NCBI GenBank assembly: GCA_028015205.1 | Contig: JAPWFG010000025.1 | Span: 1-64,000 of the forward strand | Source of the DNA: Mytilisepta virgata | Lineage: Eukaryota > Mollusca > Bivalvia > Mytilida > Mytilidae | DNA length: 64,000 nucleotides | Direction of reading: 5' to 3' | Shown: piece after piece, positions 34,515 through 48,029 of the stretch | Position numbering within the stretch: position 1 is the first letter of the stretch | Layout of the letters: every line of letters begins with the position of its first letter | Made by a program: the position numbers and the translations under genes | The notes under the pieces: model-generated | Told to the model about the DNA's origin: nothing | The model's input: only the letters and a program-made list of their open reading frames with translations | Database searches by the model: none

Positions 34515-37010
34515 ATACGACCGCAAAATTTTTGCGGTCGTATATTGGTATGACGTTGGCGTCGTCAGCGTCGTCGTCCGAAGACATTTGGTTTTCGCAC
34601 TATAACTTTAGTATAAGTTAATAGAAATCTATGAAATTTAAACACAAGGTTTATGACCACAAAAGGAAGGTTGGGATTGATTTTGGGAGTTTTGGTCCCA
34701 ACAGTTTAAGAATCAGGGGCCAAAAAAGGGCCCAATAAGCATTTTTCTTGGTTTTCGCACAATAACTCTAGTATAAGTAAATAGAAATCTATGAAATTTT
34801 AACGCAAGGTTTATGACCACAAAAGGAAGGTTGGGATTGTTTTTGGGAGTTTTGGTCCCAACAGTTTAGGAATTAGGGGCTAAAAAAGGGCCCAAATAAG
34901 CATTTTTCTTGGTTTTTGCACAATAACTTTAGTATAAGTAAATAGAAATCTATGAAATTTAAACACAAGGTTTATGATCACAAAAGGAAGGTTGGGATTG
35001 ATTTTTGGAGTTTTGGTCCCAACAGTTTAGGAATTAGGGGCCAAAAGGGTCCAAAATTAAACTTTGTTTGATTTCATTGAAAATTTAACTATTGGGGTTC
35101 TTTGATATGCCGAATCTAACCGTGCATTTAGATTCTTAATTTTTGGTCCCGTTTTCAAATTGGTCTACATTAAGGTCCAAAGGGTCCAAAATTAAACTTA
35201 GTTTGATTTTAACAAAAATTGAATTCTTGGGGTTCTTTGATATGCTGAATCTAAACATGTACTTATTTTTTTTTATTATGGGCCCAGTTTTCAAGTTGGT
35301 CCAAAATTAAACTTTGTTTGATTTCATCGAAAATTGAACTATTGGGGTTCTTTGATATGCCGAATCTAAACGTGCATTTAGATTCTTAATTTTTGGTCCC
35401 GTTTTCAAATTGGTCTACATTAAGGTCCAAAGGGTCCAAAATTAAACTTAGTTTGATTTTAACAAAAATTGAATTCTTGAGGTTCTTTGATATGCTGAAT
35501 CTAAACATGTACTTAGTTTTTTTATTATGGGCCCAGTTTTGAAGTTGGTCCAAATCGGGGTCCAAAATTAAACTTTGTTTGATTTCATCGAAAATTGAAC
35601 TATTGGGGTTCTTTGATATGCCGAATCTAACTGTGCATTTAGATTCTTAATTTTTGGTCCCGTTTTCAAATTGGTCTACATTAAGGTCCAAAGGGTCCAA
35701 AATTAAACTTAGTTTGATTTAAACAAACATTGAATTCTTGGGGTTTCATTGATATGCTGAATCTAAACATGTACTTAGTTTTTTTATTATGGGCCCAGTT
35801 TTCAAGTTGGTCCAAATCGGGGTCCAAAATTAAAGCTAAAAAGGGGGTAAATTATTTTTTTTTGGGGGGGGGGGGGCAATTCTCCACAGCATATTGTATT
35901 GCACAAGAAGAAAAAAATTGAATATAAATTCAAATCATATGACCAATTCTAAGTTCTTTATTTCAGTTATTCTGTGTCAGAAACCTAATATGTGTCAAAT
36001 ATTTGAAGAAATTTTCAATTGCACAGTATTGTGCAATAGCAAGAAATTGATATGTGTGCCCTGTTATCAAAACTTTATTATTAACAAATTCCATTGGAAA
36101 TTTGCCAAAAACTCTAATGAATTTCATTGTAATTTGCCAATATAAAATGTGCTGATGAAGCTTTTTTGTTTATCTTATCTAAACTGCTTTTAAATTATGT
36201 ATATTTAAAATTTGCCATCCATGACTATGATGTCATTTTCTATTTTAATATGTTATGGTGTATTTAAATGGGTTGTTATGGTTGCAAAGTATAAAGAAAT
36301 GGGGGGGGGGGGGGGGGGGGGGGGTTGAAAACAAAATTTTGGGGGGTGGGGTAAATGAGAAATTGGGGAGGGGGTAATTTTTTTCTCATTTCATATTTCA
36401 TAAATTAAAAAGAAAATTTCAAATTTTTTTTAGCAAAAAAAGGGGGGGGGGGGGGTCCAATAAATTTTATTGTTTTTTGTTTTTTTTTTTGGGAGGGGGG
36501 AGGGTCAATGTGCAACTTCATAGTGTATTAGCTAAAAAAGGGGTAAATTTTTTTTTTTTTTTTGGGGGGGGGGGCAATTCTCCACAGCATATTGTATTGC
36601 ACAAGAAGCAAAAAATTGAATATAAATTCAAATCATATGACCAATTCGAAGTTCTTTGATTTCAGTTATTCTGTGTCAGAAACCTATTATGTGTCAAATA
36701 TTTCAAGAAATTTTCAATTGCACAGTATTGCGCAATAGCAAGAAATTGATATGTGTGCCCAATTTTAAATTTTAAATTGGTTATTTCTGATTTATATATA
36801 AAAACAAATAATACTGATATGGTTTGAATAGGTAAATTAAAAATTTTTAAGTTCTTAGACAACATTCATTCTGTGTCAGAAACTATGCTGTGTCAAATAT
36901 TTATTCACAATCCAAATTCAGTATTGTATCAAGCTTGAATGTTGTGTTCATAATTGCCCCAACTATTCAGGGTTCGACATCTGCGGTCGTATCTAGCTGC
37001 GCCCAGGGAG
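34515..37010 (+). mobile_element. ACGACCGC hairpin-headed element in the Harbinger intron
   Basis: The 5' hairpin is 34515-34543 (perfect 13-bp arms ATACGACCGCAAA/TTTGCGGTCGTAT). A first internal array of about 161 bp follows (34588, 34749, 34910; 'cacaaggtttatgaccacaa'), then a second of about 235 bp (35050-35830; 'gttctttgatatgc'), then G-run segments. The 3' end has GCGGTCGTAT (36983-36992), complementary to the 5' arm, followed by GCTGCGCCCAGGGAGC. It ends 42 bp before the Myb-like exon. Confidence 0.75.
36300..36325 (+). repeat. Long G-homopolymer tract
   Basis: More than 20 consecutive G in the sequence between 'aaatg' and 'ttgaaaac'. Comparable runs occur at about 34308-34331, 35866-35876, 36439-36455, 45005-45020, 46481-46498, 46535-46548 and 47074-47083, all on the plus strand and within copies of the same repeat interior. 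Confidence 0.8.
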
Positions 37011-37340
37011 CATTTTATTATAACTGTTGAAATGTGTTTGTCCCTTTTTAGAAATATTGCAAATATGTCAGATTCCAGCCAAAAGATGACCTGGTACTGC
37101 TGAGAGAGGTCCTGGCTAAAAATCCATTTCAGAACAAGTCTGCCTGGAACGAGATAGCATTATCCGTAGCAGATACCAGATCTAATCTGCAGGTTGATGC
37201 AAGACGCATCCGGGAGAGAACACACTTGCTGATAGATCAGCATAAAAAAAGCAATGCTGACTCTTTGAAGAGGTATTTATGCTTTTAAGTTTATAACCAT
37301 TTTATGATTTCTTTAAGGTAGAAAGTTTTTAACCCTTTTT

Positions 37341-38250
37341 AGCTCACCTCACGAAAGTGAGGGGGGCTTATGTGATACCCCCGGCGTCGGCATCCGCACC
37401 CACTTACAGAAGAATGGTTAAGATCCATACTCGCTTCTTGACAAATGCCACATCAATCATATTGGTATGGTAGGTGCACCTAATGATGCTAAGCACAATG
37501 CATGCTTCGGATGCTGGCTCTGACCTATATTTTCCGCATGAATGAACACTTACAGAAGAATGGTTAAGATCCATACACACTTACTGACAAATGCTACATC
37601 AATCATATTGGTGTGGTAGGTGCACCTAGTGATGCTAAGCACAATGCATGCTTCGGATGCTGGCTCTGACCTATATTTTCCGCATGAATGACCACTTACA
37701 GAAGAATGGTTAAGATCCATACACACTTAATGACAAGTGCTACATCAATCATATTGGTGTGGTAGGTGCACCTCGTGATGCTAAGCACAATGCATGCTTC
37801 GGATGCTGGCTCTGACCTATATTTTCCGCATGAATGACCACTTACAGAAGAATGGTTAAAGTCCATTCCTGGTTACTGACACATGCCACATCAATCATAT
37901 TGCCATAGTTGGTGCACCTACGGATGCTAAGCACAATGCATGCTTCGGATGCTGGCTGTGACCTACTTTTTCCGGATGGATGACCACTTACAGAAGAATG
38001 GTTAAAGTCCATTCCTGGTTACTGACACATGCCACATCAATCATATTGCCATGGTTGGTGCACCTACAGATGCTATGCACGATGCATGCTTGGATGCTGG
38101 CTGTGACCTACTTTTTCCGGATGGATGACCACTTACAGAAGAATGGTTTAAGTCCATTCCCGCTTACTGACACAAGCCACATCAATCATATTTTGTCTGT
38201 TTTCATTAGTTTTAATCTATTTTGAATCTTGAAATAAGACATATATTGTG
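37341..38250 (+). repeat. AGCTCACCTCAC hairpin plus 146-bp tandem array
   Basis: It opens with AGCTCACCTCAC, GAAA, GTGAGGGGGGCT (37341-37368). Then five to six units of 142-150 bp follow, starting near 37396, 37547, 37689, 37838, 37983 and 38128. Each has 'cacttacagaagaatggtt', 'gccacatcaatcatatt' and 'gcttcggatgctggct'. Older units of the same array reappear at about 39000-39460 beyond an interrupting repeat. Confidence 0.8.
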
Positions 38251-39480
38251 TTTAACTTAATCACATTAAAAAGAATATTTTGCATATTTTTACACCCTCG
38301 CTTGTAAGAGGGGAATTACCTTGTCCTTCTGACTGTCCATCCATTAAAAACTTTACTAACAGATTTCTTGGCTTTTACTGAAGAGATTGATTTCAACTTT
38401 GGTATACAGCTTATGCATGAAAAATTGTACAGTGATTTATCTTTCCAGGTCAGTGGTTTCATCTTCTTCCTTTTTTTTTCTGAGCCAATATAGTCCCACT
38501 GTTTTAAGATTTGAAAAATTTTCGTACTCAGCTTTTACTGAAGGGATTGACTTCAAATTTGGTACACAGCTTTAGTATGATGAGTTATACCATGCCTCAC
38601 CTTTCCATATCAGTTGGTTGTCTCCTTGTTTTTTTTTATAATGGTCAAACGATAGCAGCAACTGTGGCAGTTTTATCAAGCAATGTTTTATATGCATCTC
38701 CAGATCCCAAGCACAACAGGTTCAAGATTAATGAATCTTTACATCAGTACTATACCGTTAAGTTTCAATGTTCATCTTTTGACCCTAACCTTTGATGTTT
38801 CAACCTCTAACACACAAAAAAATATGGCCCACCTAGCAAAACCTTTTCTTTTTATTGTGCTGCACTTTGTTCTATTTTAAGTTACCAATATTTTACTAAT
38901 GAAAAAAAGTTATTCCATACTGGATAAAAAAGGTGAGTTAATCGACAGCTTAGGATGCTGCCTGTCAATAAATTTTTCCTCATGGATGAAACTTTTTAAA
39001 TGTTTTATTCCATTCCCGCTTATGTAACATTAGTACCACATGGACCATATTAGCATGGTAGGTGTACCTAAGAAAGCTTAAAACACAAAGCAGGCTTAGA
39101 ATGCGGGCTGTGACTTCCTTTTTCTGGATGGATGACCACTTACAGACCTAAGAATGGTTAAAGTCCATTCCTGCTTACTGACAAGTGCCACATCAACCAT
39201 ATTGGTATGGTAAGTGCACCTAGTGATGCTTAGCACAATGCATGCTTTGGATGCTGGCTGTGTCCTATATTTTTTGCATGGATGACCACTTACAGAAGAA
39301 TGGTTAAAGTGCATTCCTGCTAACAGGCAAGTACCACATCAACCAAAGCATCCAGAGATGCTTTGTAAGATGCATGGTTCAGATGCTGGCTGTGACCTTC
39401 TTTTTCTGCATGGATGAGCACTTAAAATTTTGAAAAGTTCAAGTCAATTACGGCTTAGTGATAATAATGCGTTACGAGGT
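38250..39480 (+). repeat. Interrupting CCCTCGCTTG repeat and remaining array units
   Basis: A T run precedes a small hairpin, CCCTC/GAGGG (38295-38313), followed by two related units ('ttttactgaagagattgattt' near 38377; 'ttttactgaagggattgactt' near 38532). From about 38930 the diverged 146-bp units of the neighbouring array continue ('gatgaccacttacagac', 'cacatcaaccatattgg'). No coding sequence. Confidence 0.55.
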
Positions 39481-39664
39481 GAGCTTTGTAATCGATAGAT
39501 TACCTATGTTTTCTCATCACCTCTGTCTAGGCCCCTTCCGCCTGACTGCTGCTTCCCTCTCCTTATTCCTCAGAAATCACTAATCTAAAGCACTTTTTTA
39601 GTCCAAACAAGTCTGTTTAAAAATGTATAGCATATGCAGCCATACGACCATTTGTGTGTAGTTT

Positions 39665-41150
39665 TTTTGGCCGGGTTGCACAGAGTGCAAATCCGGGTAA
39701 TAGTATGGTGAATGTCGGGTGGGCGGCGGGGGCGGGCGGGCTGTCGGGGAAAATGGGTACCTATTTTGTGAAATCAACTCCTCCTACAGTTTTTCACCCA
39801 CATCCTTGAAACTTCATAGAATGTTTCTATATATATTGAAGATGTGCACCTCACTTTATGGAATTATTTCAGGAATTATTTCCCATTTTTCCAAACCTTG
39901 GAACTTAGTCGTTTTTTATTGACATCTTCAATATGAGGGTACCTATTTTGTGAAATCAACTCCTCCTACAGTTTTTCACCCACATCCTTGAAACTTCATA
40001 GAATGTTTCTATATATATTGAAGATGTGCACCTCACTTTATGGAGTTATTTCAGGAATTATTTCCCATTTTTCCAAACTTTGGAACTTAGTTGTTTTTTT
40101 ATTGACATCTTCAATAGAGGGTACCTATTTTGTGAAATCAACTCCTCCTACAGTTTTTCACCCACATCCTTGAAACTTCATAGAATGTTACTATATATAT
40201 TGAAGATGTGCACCTCACTTTATGGAATTATTTCAGGAATTATTTCCCATTTTTCCAAACTTTGGAACTTAGTCGTTTTTTATTGACATCTTCAATAGAG
40301 GGTACCTATTTTGTGAAATCAACTCCTCCTACAGTTTTTCCCCCACATCCTTGAAACTTCATAGAATGTTTCTATATATATTGAAGAGGTGCACCATTAT
40401 TTCAGGAATTATTTCCCATTTTTCCAAGCATTGGAACTTAGTCGTTTTTTATTGACATCTTCAATAGAGGGTACCTATTTTGTGAAATCAACTCCTCCTA
40501 CAGTTTTTCACCCACATCCTTGAAACTTCATAGAATGTTACTATATATATTGAAGATGTGCACCTCACTTTATGGAATTATTTCAGGAATTATTTCCCAT
40601 TTTTCCAAACTTTGGAACTTAGTCGTTTTTTATTGACATCTTCAATAGAGGGTACCTATTTTGTGAAATCAACTCCTCCTACAGTTTTTCCCCCACATCC
40701 TTGAAACTTCATAGAATGTTTCTATATATATTGAAGAGGTGCACCATTATTTCAGGAATTATTTCCCATTTTTTCAAGCATTGGAACTTAGTCGTTTTTT
40801 ATTGACATCTTCAATAGAGGGTACCTATTTTGTGAAATCAACTCCTCCTACAGTTTTTCACCCACATGCTTGAAACTTCATAGAATGTTTCGATATATAT
40901 TGAAGATGTGCACCTCACTTTATGGAATTATTTCAAGAATTATTTCCCATTTTTCCAAACTTTGGAACTTAGTCGTTTTTTATTGACATCTTCAATAGAG
41001 GGTACCTATTTTGCGAAATCAACTCTTCCTACAGTTTTTCACCCACATCATTGAAACTTCACAGAATCTTTTAATACATATTGAAGATGTGCACCCCACT
41101 TTATGGAATTATTTCAGGAATTATTTCCCATTTTTCCAAACAAGTGTTTA
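39665..41150 (+). repeat. 181-bp tandem array, eight units, hairpin-headed
   Basis: The head after a T run is CCGGGTTGCAC, AGA, GTGCAAATCCGG (39671-39696). Units start near 39756, 39938, 40120, 40301, 40469, 40651, 40819 and 41001, usually 181-182 bp apart. Two units are 168 bp because they share a 13-bp deletion ('tcactttatggaa'). That deletion recurs alternately, so a two-unit block was copied. Units are about 95% alike or better. Open frames here are array artefacts. Confidence 0.85.
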
Positions 41151-42556
41151 TCAACATGTAATCAAATCTAATATTGCTTACTTCACCTATTTCTAATTAA
41201 ATTGATGGCTGCCTCTGTGCTCGTACACCAACAAACAATGTGTCTGATTTTGTCTATATAAATATTCATGACTGCCAATGTGCAATATGATCTTGTAATC
41301 ACCTTTGTCACCACTACAATAAACACCCAGCAACCCGGCCATTTGTGTCTTTGACCCATTTTTATACGACCGCAAAATTTTTGTGGTCGTATATTGGTAT
41401 GACGTTGGCGTCGTCGGCGTCCGTCGTTGGCGTCGTCGTCCGAAGACATTTGGTTTTCGCACGATAACTTGAGTATAAGTTAATAGAAATCTATGAAATT
41501 TAAACACAAGGTTTATGACCACAAAAGGAAGGTTGGGATTGATTTTGGGAGTTTTAGACCCAACAGTTTAAGAATTAGGGGCCAAAAAAAGGGCCCAATA
41601 AGCATTTTTCTTGGTTTTCGCACAATAACTCTAGTATAAGTAAGCAGAAATCTATGAAATTTTAACACAAGGTTTATGACCACAAAATGAAGGTTGGGAT
41701 TTTTTTTGGGAGTTTTGGTCCCAACAGTTTAGGAATTAGGGGCTAAAAAAGGGCCCAAATAAGCATTTTTCTTGGTTTTTGCACAATAACTTTAGTAAAA
41801 GTAAATAGAAATTTATGAAATTTAAACACAAGGTTTATGACCACAAAAGGAAGTTTGGGATTGATTTTTGGAGTTTTGGTCCCAACAGTTTTAGGAATTA
41901 GGGGCCAAAAGGGTCCAAAATTAAACTTTGTTTGATTTCATCGAAAATTGAACTATTGGGGTTCTTTGATATGCCGAATCTAAACGTGCATTTAGATTCT
42001 TAATTTTTTGTCCCGTTTTCAAATTGGTTTACATTTATGTCCAAATGGTCCAAAATTAAACTTAGTTTGATTTTAACAAAAAATGAATTCTTGGGGTTCT
42101 TTGATATGCTGAATCTAAAAATGTACTTAGTTTTTTTATTATGGGCCCAGTTTTCAAGTTTGTACAAACCGGGGTCCAAAATTAAAGCTAAAAAAGGGGT
42201 AAATTTTTTTTTTTTTGGGGGTGGGGGCAATTCTCCACAGCATATTTTATTGCACAAGAATCAAAAAATTGAATATAAATTCAAATCATATTACCAATTC
42301 TAAGTTCTTTATTTCAGTTATTCTGTGTCAGAAACCTATTATGTGTCAAATATTTCAAGAAAGTTTCAATTGCACAGTATTGTGCAATAGCAAGAAATTG
42401 ATATGTGTGCCCTGTTATCAAAACTTTATTAGTAACAAATTCCATTGTATATTTGCCAATAACTATAGTTTAATGAACTTCATTGGAAATTTGCAAATAT
42501 AAAATGTGCTGATGAAGCTTTTTTGTTTATCTCATCTAAACTGCTTTTAAATTATT

Positions 42557-44908
42557 ATGTCTCCCAAACTAAGTTTGGAGACATGTTGTTTTTGCTCAGT
42601 TCTTATTATTCTTATTATTATTATTATTATTATTATTTTTTTTTTTTTTCTTATTATTATTATTATTATTTTTCTTCTTTCCGGGCACGTTTTTTCGAAC
42701 ACTTGTGTGCACCGTTTCTCATAAACCAATAGACGGAATCGCTTGATATGAAACGACTTGCTAGGCCCATATTCCTAGATGCGCCTCCCAAAAAAAAATT
42801 TTCAATCTGTGAGAGGGAACATATATTTTGGGGGTCTCAAAAGGGGGTGGGGTTTTGCAAAATTTTACTATAGAAGTCTATGGGAAAAGTGATATAACTT
42901 GATCATTTGTGATCTTAACTTGGAAATAGTACCTGTTACCTTGGATATTTAAGTTTTTATACCCCGCCACACGAAGTGGCGAGGTATTATGTTATACCCT
43001 CCATTTCAATGTCTTAGGGGGGGTCGAAGTGGCGAGGTATTATGTTATACCCTCCATTTCGTTGTCTTAGGGGGGGTCGAAGTGGCGAGGTATTATGTTA
43101 TACCCTCCATTTCGTTGTCTTAGGGGGGGTCATGCCCCACCCCCTCAAATAACAAAATACTTATTATTCTGAAAACCATTGAGATCCCCACCCTATAACC
43201 ATATATATTATTACTCCTTATGATAAGATGAATCATTTGGTACCAGAGGGGTCTGAGGGGGGGGGGGGGGGTCATGCCCCACCCCCTTAAATGACAAAAT
43301 ACTTATTATTCTGAAAACCATTGAGATCCCCACCCTATAACCATATATATTATTACTCCTTATGATAAGATGAATCATTTGGTACCATAGGGGTCTGAGG
43401 GGGGAGGGGGGGTCATGCCCCACCCCCTTAAATGACAAAATACTTATTATTCTGAAAACCATTGAGATCCCCACCCTATAACCATATATATTATTACTCC
43501 TTATGATAAGACGAATCATTTGGTACCATAGGGGTCTGAGGGGGGGAGGGGGGGGGGGTCATGCCCCACCCCCTTAAATGACAAAATACTTATTATTCTG
43601 AAAACCATTGAGATCCCCACCCTATAACCATATATATTATTACTCCTTATGATAAGATGAATCATTTGGTACCAGAGGGGTCTGAGGGGGGGGGGGTCAT
43701 GCCCCACCCCCTTAAATGACAAAATACTTATTATTCTGAAAACCATTGAGATCCCCACCCTATAACCATATATATTATTACTCCTTATAAGACGAATCAT
43801 TTGGTACCTTAGGGGGTCTGAGGGGGGTCATGCCCCACCCCCTTAAATGATAAAGTACTTAATATTTTGAAAACCATTGTGATCCCCACCCTATAACCAT
43901 ATATATTATTACTCCTTATGATAAGACAAATCATTTGGTACCATAGGGGGGTCTGAGGGGGGTCATGCCCCACCCCCTCAAATGATAAAATACTAAATAT
44001 TCTGAAAACCATTGAGATTCCCACCCAATAACCATATATATTATTACTCCTTATGATAAGACGAATCATTTGGTACCATAGGGGGTCTGAGGGGGGGTCA
44101 TGCCCCACCCCCTCAAATGATAAAATACTAAATAGACGGAAGTTTTTATACCCCACCACACGAAGTGGCGAGGTATTATGTTATACCCTCCATTTCGTTG
44201 TCTTAGGGGGGGTCATGCCCCACCCCCTTAAATGACAAAATACTTATTATTCTGAAAACCATTGAGATCCCCACCCTATAACCATATATATTATTACTCC
44301 TTATGATAAGACGAATCATTTGGTACCATAGGGGTCTGAGGGGGGGCGTCATGCCCCACCCCCTTAAATGACAAAATACTTATTATTCTGAAAACCATTG
44401 AGATCCCCACCCTATAACCATATATATTATTACTCCTTATGATAAGACGAATCATTTGGTACCATAGGGGGTCTGAGGGGGGTCATGCCCCACCCCGTTA
44501 AATGATAAAATACTTAATATTTTGAAAACCATTGTGATCTCCACCCTATAACCATATATATTATTACTCCTTATGATAAGACGAATCATTTGGTACCATA
44601 GGGGGGTCTGTATATTTTTTATTTATATATGTTGGGTGGAAAGGCATGGCTAAAGGGGAGGTGGAGGCCATTGCACCTTCAATAATAAAATATTTTGATA
44701 AAACATCTGTTAATCATATTAATACCGATTACAACATATAAAACTGCAGATATTGAATACCATATATCAAACATTTTGCATATACTCAATCTCTTTGTAC
44801 ACTTGCCCAGTATTTCAAACACTAGGAATTCCAAAAATACCCTGAAAGAGAAAGAGCTTCGTTTGGGAGACATTCGAATTTGCATCCAGTTTCAATTATA
44901 CCTTGTTT
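42557..44908 (+). mobile_element. ATGTCTCCCAAAC hairpin-headed element, nested
   Basis: The 5' hairpin is ATGTCTCCCAAACT/AGTTTGGAGACAT (42557-42584, one bulged C). GTTTGGGAGACAT at 44861-44873, near the 3' end, complements the 5' arm. The insertion point is defined because the host phrase 'ctgcttttaaattat ... atatttaaaatt' is uninterrupted in the sister copy. It contains a (TTA)n microsatellite (about 42602-42672) and the nested 140-bp array. Confidence 0.7.
42957..44615 (+). repeat. About ten units of a 132-147-bp tandem array, ATACCCCGCCAC-headed
   Basis: The head is ATACCCCGCCAC, ACGAA, GTGGCGAGGTAT (42959-42987), repeated at about 44149-44177. Units begin with 'gtcatgccccaccccc' near 43130, 43272, 43413, 43559, 43697, 43829, 43966, 44098 (partial), 44213, 44350 and 44484. 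They differ mainly in the length of a G-run at the unit junction. Minus-strand frames with repeating peptide blocks are by-products. Confidence 0.8.
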
Positions 44909-47900
44909 ATATTTAAAATTTATCATTCATGACTATGATGTCATTTTCTATTTTAATTTGTTATGGTGTATTTAAATGGGCTGTTATGGTTGCAAAGTAT
45001 AAAGGGGGGGGGGGGGGGGGTGTAAATAAGTAGAAATCTACGATATTTTAAGACGTTTATGACCAGAAAAGGAAGGTTGGGATTTTTTTTTTAGAGTTTT
45101 GGTCCCTACAGTTTAGGAATTAGGGGCTAAAAAAGGGCTGAAATAAGCATTTTTCTTTGTTTTTTCTCAATAACTGTAGTATAACTAAATAGAAATATAT
45201 GAAATATAAACACAAGGTTTATGAACACAAAAGGAAGGTTGGGATTGATTTTTGGAGTTTTGGTCCCAACAGCTTAGGAATTAGGGGCCAAAAGGGTCCA
45301 AAATTAAACTTTGTTTGATATCATCGAAAATAGAACTATTGGGGTTCTTTGATATGCCGAATCTAACCGTGTATTTAGATTCTTAATTTTTGGTCCCGAT
45401 TCAAATTGGTCGACATTATGGTCCAAAGGGTCCAAAAATAAACTTAGTTTGATTTTAACAAAAATTAAATTTTTGGGGGTCTTTGATATGCCGAATCTAA
45501 ACATGTACTTAGTTTTTTTATTATGGGACCAGTTTTCAAGTTTGTCCAAATCAGGGTCCAAAATTAAACTTTGTTTTGTCCATGACTATGATGTCATTTT
45601 CTATTTTAATACGTTTATGGTGTATTTAAATGGGCTGTTATGGTTGCAAAGTATAAATTAATGGGGGGGGAGGGTAATTTGGAACAAAATTTAGGTGCGT
45701 GGGGTAAATGAGAAATTTGGGAGGGGGCAATTTTTTTCTCATTTCATATTTCATAAATTAAAAATAAAATTTCAAATTTTGTTTAGCAAAAATAGGGTTT
45801 GGGGTTACAATAAACTTTATTGGTGTATGGGGTTTTTTTTTGGGAGGGGGGTAAATGTGAACCTTCATAGTGTATTGCACAAAAGCTAAAAAAAGGGTAA
45901 ATTAATATTTTTCTGGGGGGAGGGCAGTTCTCCACAGCATATTGTATTGCTTAAGAAGCAAAAAATTGAATATAAATTCAAATCATATGACCAATAATAA
46001 GTTCTTTTATTTCAGTTATTCTGTGTCAGAAACCTATTATGTGTCAAATATTTCAAGAAATCTTCAATTGCACAGTATTGCGCAATAGCAAGAAATTGAT
46101 ATGTGTGCCCTGTTATCAAAACTTTATTATTAACAAATTCCATTGTAAATTTGCCAATAACTCTAGTTTAATGAACCTCGTTGGAAATTTGCCAATTTAA
46201 AATGTGCAGATGAAGCTTTTTTGTTTATCTCATCTAAACTGCTTTTAATTTATGTATATTTAAAATTTTACATCCATGACTATGATGTCATTTTCTATTT
46301 TAATACGTTATGGTGTATTTAGTTGGGCTGTTATGGTTGCAAAGTATAAAGAAAGGGGGGGGATTAGAAAACAAAATTTTGGGGGGGGGATCAAATGAGA
46401 AATTGAGGAGGGGGTAATTTTTTTATCATTTCATATTTCATAAATTAAAAAGATTATTTCAATTTTTTTTTAGAAAAAAAAGGGGGGGGGGGGGGGGTTT
46501 CAATAAATTTTATTGTTTTTTTGTTTTTTTTTTTTGGGGGGGGGGGGGTCAATGTGCAACTTCATAGTGTATTGCACAAAAGCTGGTATCAAAACTTTTT
46601 TATTAACAAATTCCATTGGAAATTTGCCAATAACTTTAGTTTAATGAACTTCATTGGAAATTTGCCAATATAAAATGTGCTGATGAAGCTTTTTTGTTTA
46701 TCTCATCTAAACTGCTTTTAAATTATGTATATTTAAAATTTGCCATCCATGACTATGATGTCATTTTCTATTTTAATACGTTATGGTGTATTTAAATGGG
46801 CTGTTATGGTTGCAAAGTATAAAGAAATAGGGGGGGGGGGATTTGAAAACAAAATTTAGGGAGGGTAAATGAGAAATTGGGGAGGGGGCAATTTTTTTCT
46901 CATTTCATATTTCATAAAGTAAAAAAGAAAATTTCAAATTTTTTTTAGCAAAAAAAGGGGGGTTACAATAAATTTTATTGGATTTTTGGGGTTTTTTTGG
47001 AGGGGGGGGGCAATGTGCAACTTCATAGTGTATTGCACAAAAGCTAAAAAAGGGGTAAATTAATTTTTTTTTGGGGGGGGGGGCAATTCTCCACAGCATA
47101 TTGTATTGCACAAGAAGCAAAAAATTGAATATAAATTCAAATCATATGACCAATTCTAAGTTCTTTGATTTCAGTTATTCTGTGTCAGAAACCTATTATG
47201 TGTCAAATATTTCAAGAAATTTTCAATTGCACAGTATTGCGCAATAGCAAGAAATTGATATGTGTGCCCTGTTATCAAATTGGTCCACATTGAGGTTTAA
47301 AGGGTCCAAAATTGAAATTTATTTGATTTCATCAAAAATTGAATCATCAAAAATTGAAATTTTAAATTTTAAATTGATTATTTCTGATTTATATATAAAA
47401 ACAAATAATACTGATATGGTTTGAATAGGTAAATTAAAAAATTTTAAGTTCTTAGACAACATTCATTCTGTGTCAGAAACCTATGCTGTGTCAAATATTT
47501 ATTCACAATCCAAATTCAGTATTGTATCAAGCTTGAATGTTGTGTTCATAATTGCCCAAACTATTCAGGGTTCGACATCTGCGGTCGTATCTAGCTGCGC
47601 CCAGCGGAGCAATTTTATTTTGAAATACTTATAAATCTGATATATATATATATATATTGGAAATATCATGAATTCGAAAAAAAAACATTTCTTTTTTACA
47701 AAATTTGCATTTGACGTCAGTGTTCTTGTTAATTTCATTACAACTTTATATTATTATTCCAGTTCAGGGATTGATGAAGAGTATGGAGAGAAAGAAACTC
47801 TACTGGATGAAATTCTTTCATTGGTGGAGGATGAGGAAAAACAGAAAGAAAAACAGAAAGAGAAAAAGGAAACAAGAAAATTGGGGAAAAGACATTAGAA

Positions 47901-48029
47901 AAAGAGCAATGGAAAACTTAACTCCTAAGAAAGGTACATACTTCTTATCTTATAACATGACCTATTTGTGTAGTGTTTAAATAATAGTTACTATATCTCT
48001 TTTACAGGTTGCTTTTATTTATTGGGAAA

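Larger units (their letters stand above)
41364..47611 (+). mobile_element. Second ACGACCGC element, expanded by nested repeats
   Basis: The hairpin is 41364-41392 with one mismatch. The internal arrays match those of the 34515 copy, followed by several partial duplications of the 'cagcatattgtattgcacaag' / G-run / 'ttgcacagtattgtgcaat' block (42190, 45890, 46560, 47040). The 3' end has GCGGTCGTAT (47581-47590) and an imperfect hairpin GCTGCG/CGGAGC (47594-47610). The nested element 42557-44908 interrupts it at a site seen intact at 36190-36205. Confidence 0.75.

Noticed and set aside
39719..41196. Several plus-strand frames over the 181-bp array
   Set aside because: Each is the same array read in different frames. 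Stop positions are set by the unit, and the peptide is not conserved in one frame.
43211..44159. Three minus-strand frames with repeated peptide blocks
   Set aside because: They are translations of the 140-bp tandem array. The repeated peptide follows the DNA unit and no start or splice context is shared.
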